Source: Symbiodinium sp. CCMP2592 (Eukaryota; Sar; Dinophyceae; Suessiales; Symbiodiniaceae). Taken from it: a DNA stretch of 64,000 nt. The position numbers and the translations under genes are program-made. The stretch lies in NCBI GenBank assembly GCA_905221615.1, contig CAJNDT010000126.1, forward strand, positions 238,012 through 302,011, read 5' to 3'. Within the stretch, counting starts at the first letter, position 1. Each line of letters opens with the position of its first letter. The notes below the pieces were generated by a model that worked only from the letters and a program-made list of their open reading frames with translations, searched no databases and had not been told where the DNA came from. This document shows, one piece after another, positions 62,830-64,000 of the stretch.

Positions 62830-64000
62830 GTAAATATAGCATGATAATGTATGATATATTGACATTTCGATGAATTCAGACCATTGATATCTTGTTTCTA
62901 AGTAGTGGTTAATAGCTAGTGGTTCAATTTTATCTTGAAAATATAACAACAATTGACATATTTTCTGGCATGCTGTGGAGAATAAATATTTGATTTAAAT
63001 TCAAGTACAAACAGAATTATGTGAATGTGACAGTATCACTATTTCTGAGTTATATGTATATATAAATTACTCAAAAGATATTCATAAAGGAAATCGTATA
63101 AATATTTTCGAAATTCTATTCGTTCGTAAAAAATTTGGAAATACGATTGAAAATGGATGTCAAAATTGTATTTTAATTCTCTGATAAAATGGTGTCGTGC
63201 TGGTTGCGTCCGTTATTCTTCGCGCACCTCTGCCAACGTGTAATTTTGTCTTGTCGGGCTCGTTCGAATTCGTGTCTGATTCGTATCTGTTCGGGTTCGT
63301 CTCTAGGTTCGTGTCTGGATCCGTTTCGTGATTGGTTTCTTATTTGGGTTCGTATTCGTTTCGGATCTAGGATCGTTTGATTCGTATTCGATCGTAATTG
63401 CGAGAATTAATATGGAAAATATATGAATCTCGGGTCGATATTAAGTAGTATTTAATTGATTTAAGAAAAGTGTCTTCTATATTTTCTTTCTATTTATAAT
63501 GATCTTCTTCTGATGATTTTAGGTCTCCGTTCTCTGTATATATATGTATAATATCGATACGAAAGGTATTTCGAATCTACGAAATTTCGAAAATAACATC
63601 TTAGATTTATTCATAAAGAACTAGCCACGAAAAATTAGATAAATTTCATAAAGAGAGAAAATATAAGAGATACAGAAGAATAGAGAGAGAAGAAGAAGAT
63701 AGAGAAGAGATAGGATAATTTGTTAAATAAGATTTATAATTCGTTTCATGAATCGAAAAATTCTATAGATCTCGCATATTTTCTATTCTTAATTTCGAAT
63801 TCTATCTAAAATGAATATCATTAATTTCTCATGAATATTATATTATATGATATATCTCTATGCTTCTTCTTTCGATTCTTAAATCTTCTTTATTCTACTT
63901 GGCTTATTTCTTCTAATCAAAAATCAAAATATATAATTTTACGATTTATTCTTGAAAAATAATGATGATAATAATTTTATAAGATTATTTCATTTGATTG
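62830..64000. other. AT-rich tail unlike the rest of the window
   Basis: From about 62830 the base composition falls sharply in GC. TTTAGGG/CCCTAAA motifs and all repeat families disappear, and many ATATAT, GAATTTC and AGAAGA words appear. A TTCGT/GTTCG-rich segment lies at 63225-63385. I see no gene in it; the 63-codon frame at 63189-63380 is a simple-repeat translation. Either a genuine boundary or a chimeric join. Confidence 0.7.
63225..63385. repeat. degenerate GTTCGT-type low-complexity tract
   Basis: Words such as TTCGTGTCTGGATCCG, GGGTTCGTATTCG and TTCGTATTCGATCG repeat irregularly; no coding evidence. Confidence 0.6.

Noticed and set aside
1-64000. CRISPR-like regular repeats
   Set aside because: Tandem arrays here are minisatellites or coding repeats without unique equal-length spacers, in a eukaryotic context.

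Overview
The window looks like nuclear DNA of a dinoflagellate, or at least a close alveolate relative. Four things support this. Telomere-type TTTAGGG/CCCTAAA motifs are scattered everywhere in both orientations. Coding DNA is broken into many tiny exons of about 30-170 nt. Introns start with GC or GA as often as with GT (GC-AG and GA-AG introns are known from Symbiodiniaceae). Two protein types, a BTB/POZ protein and an FNIP/LRR-like repeat protein with a ubiquitin-like N-terminal region, fit such genomes. No bacterial operons, rRNA, tRNA, CRISPR array or autonomous transposon was seen. Apart from one BTB gene and one 22-residue-repeat gene, most long open frames are chance readings of degenerate telomeric repeats, and the real genes have to be assembled from exons by splice signals and reading phase.

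Layout. 1-2.5 kb: a 694-bp tandem array in which each unit carries the same 39-nt Pro/Ala mini-exon, running into further exons to about 4.9 kb. 5.7-12.2 kb: scattered exons, including a split WW domain and one membrane segment. 13.6-14.1 kb: a small two-exon gene. 17.5-18.0 kb: a three-exon gene end. 22.8-25.2 kb: a seven-exon membrane-protein gene. 26-28 kb: exon islands. 28.7-29.9 kb: the BTB gene. 30.6-32.6 kb: a possible tiny membrane protein whose stop region seeded a minisatellite. 34.4-37.0 kb: three multi-exon genes. 41-50 kb: a dense run of short gene ends. 52.5-54.4 kb: a five-exon gene. 58.3-60.7 kb: the FNIP-repeat gene. 61.1-62.4 kb: two more gene ends. All but one or two candidates are on the + strand, consistent with unidirectional gene order in dinoflagellates.

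The most striking content is more than 20 families of non-autonomous inverted-repeat elements of about 70-120 bp. Many sit exactly between two phase-compatible exons, and in several cases the element is the whole intron (44781-44885, 46117-46203, 49702-49788, 61429-61536, 29675-29768). They behave as introner elements, and the families differ in donor dinucleotide (GT, GC or GA). One element is nested in another (33341-33580).

The last 1.2-1.4 kb (from about 62.8 kb) changes abruptly to AT-rich DNA with none of these features. It is either a real compartment boundary or an assembly or contamination join. All exon calls come from reading splice motifs, frame and phase by eye. No similarity search was possible, so most products are unnamed.
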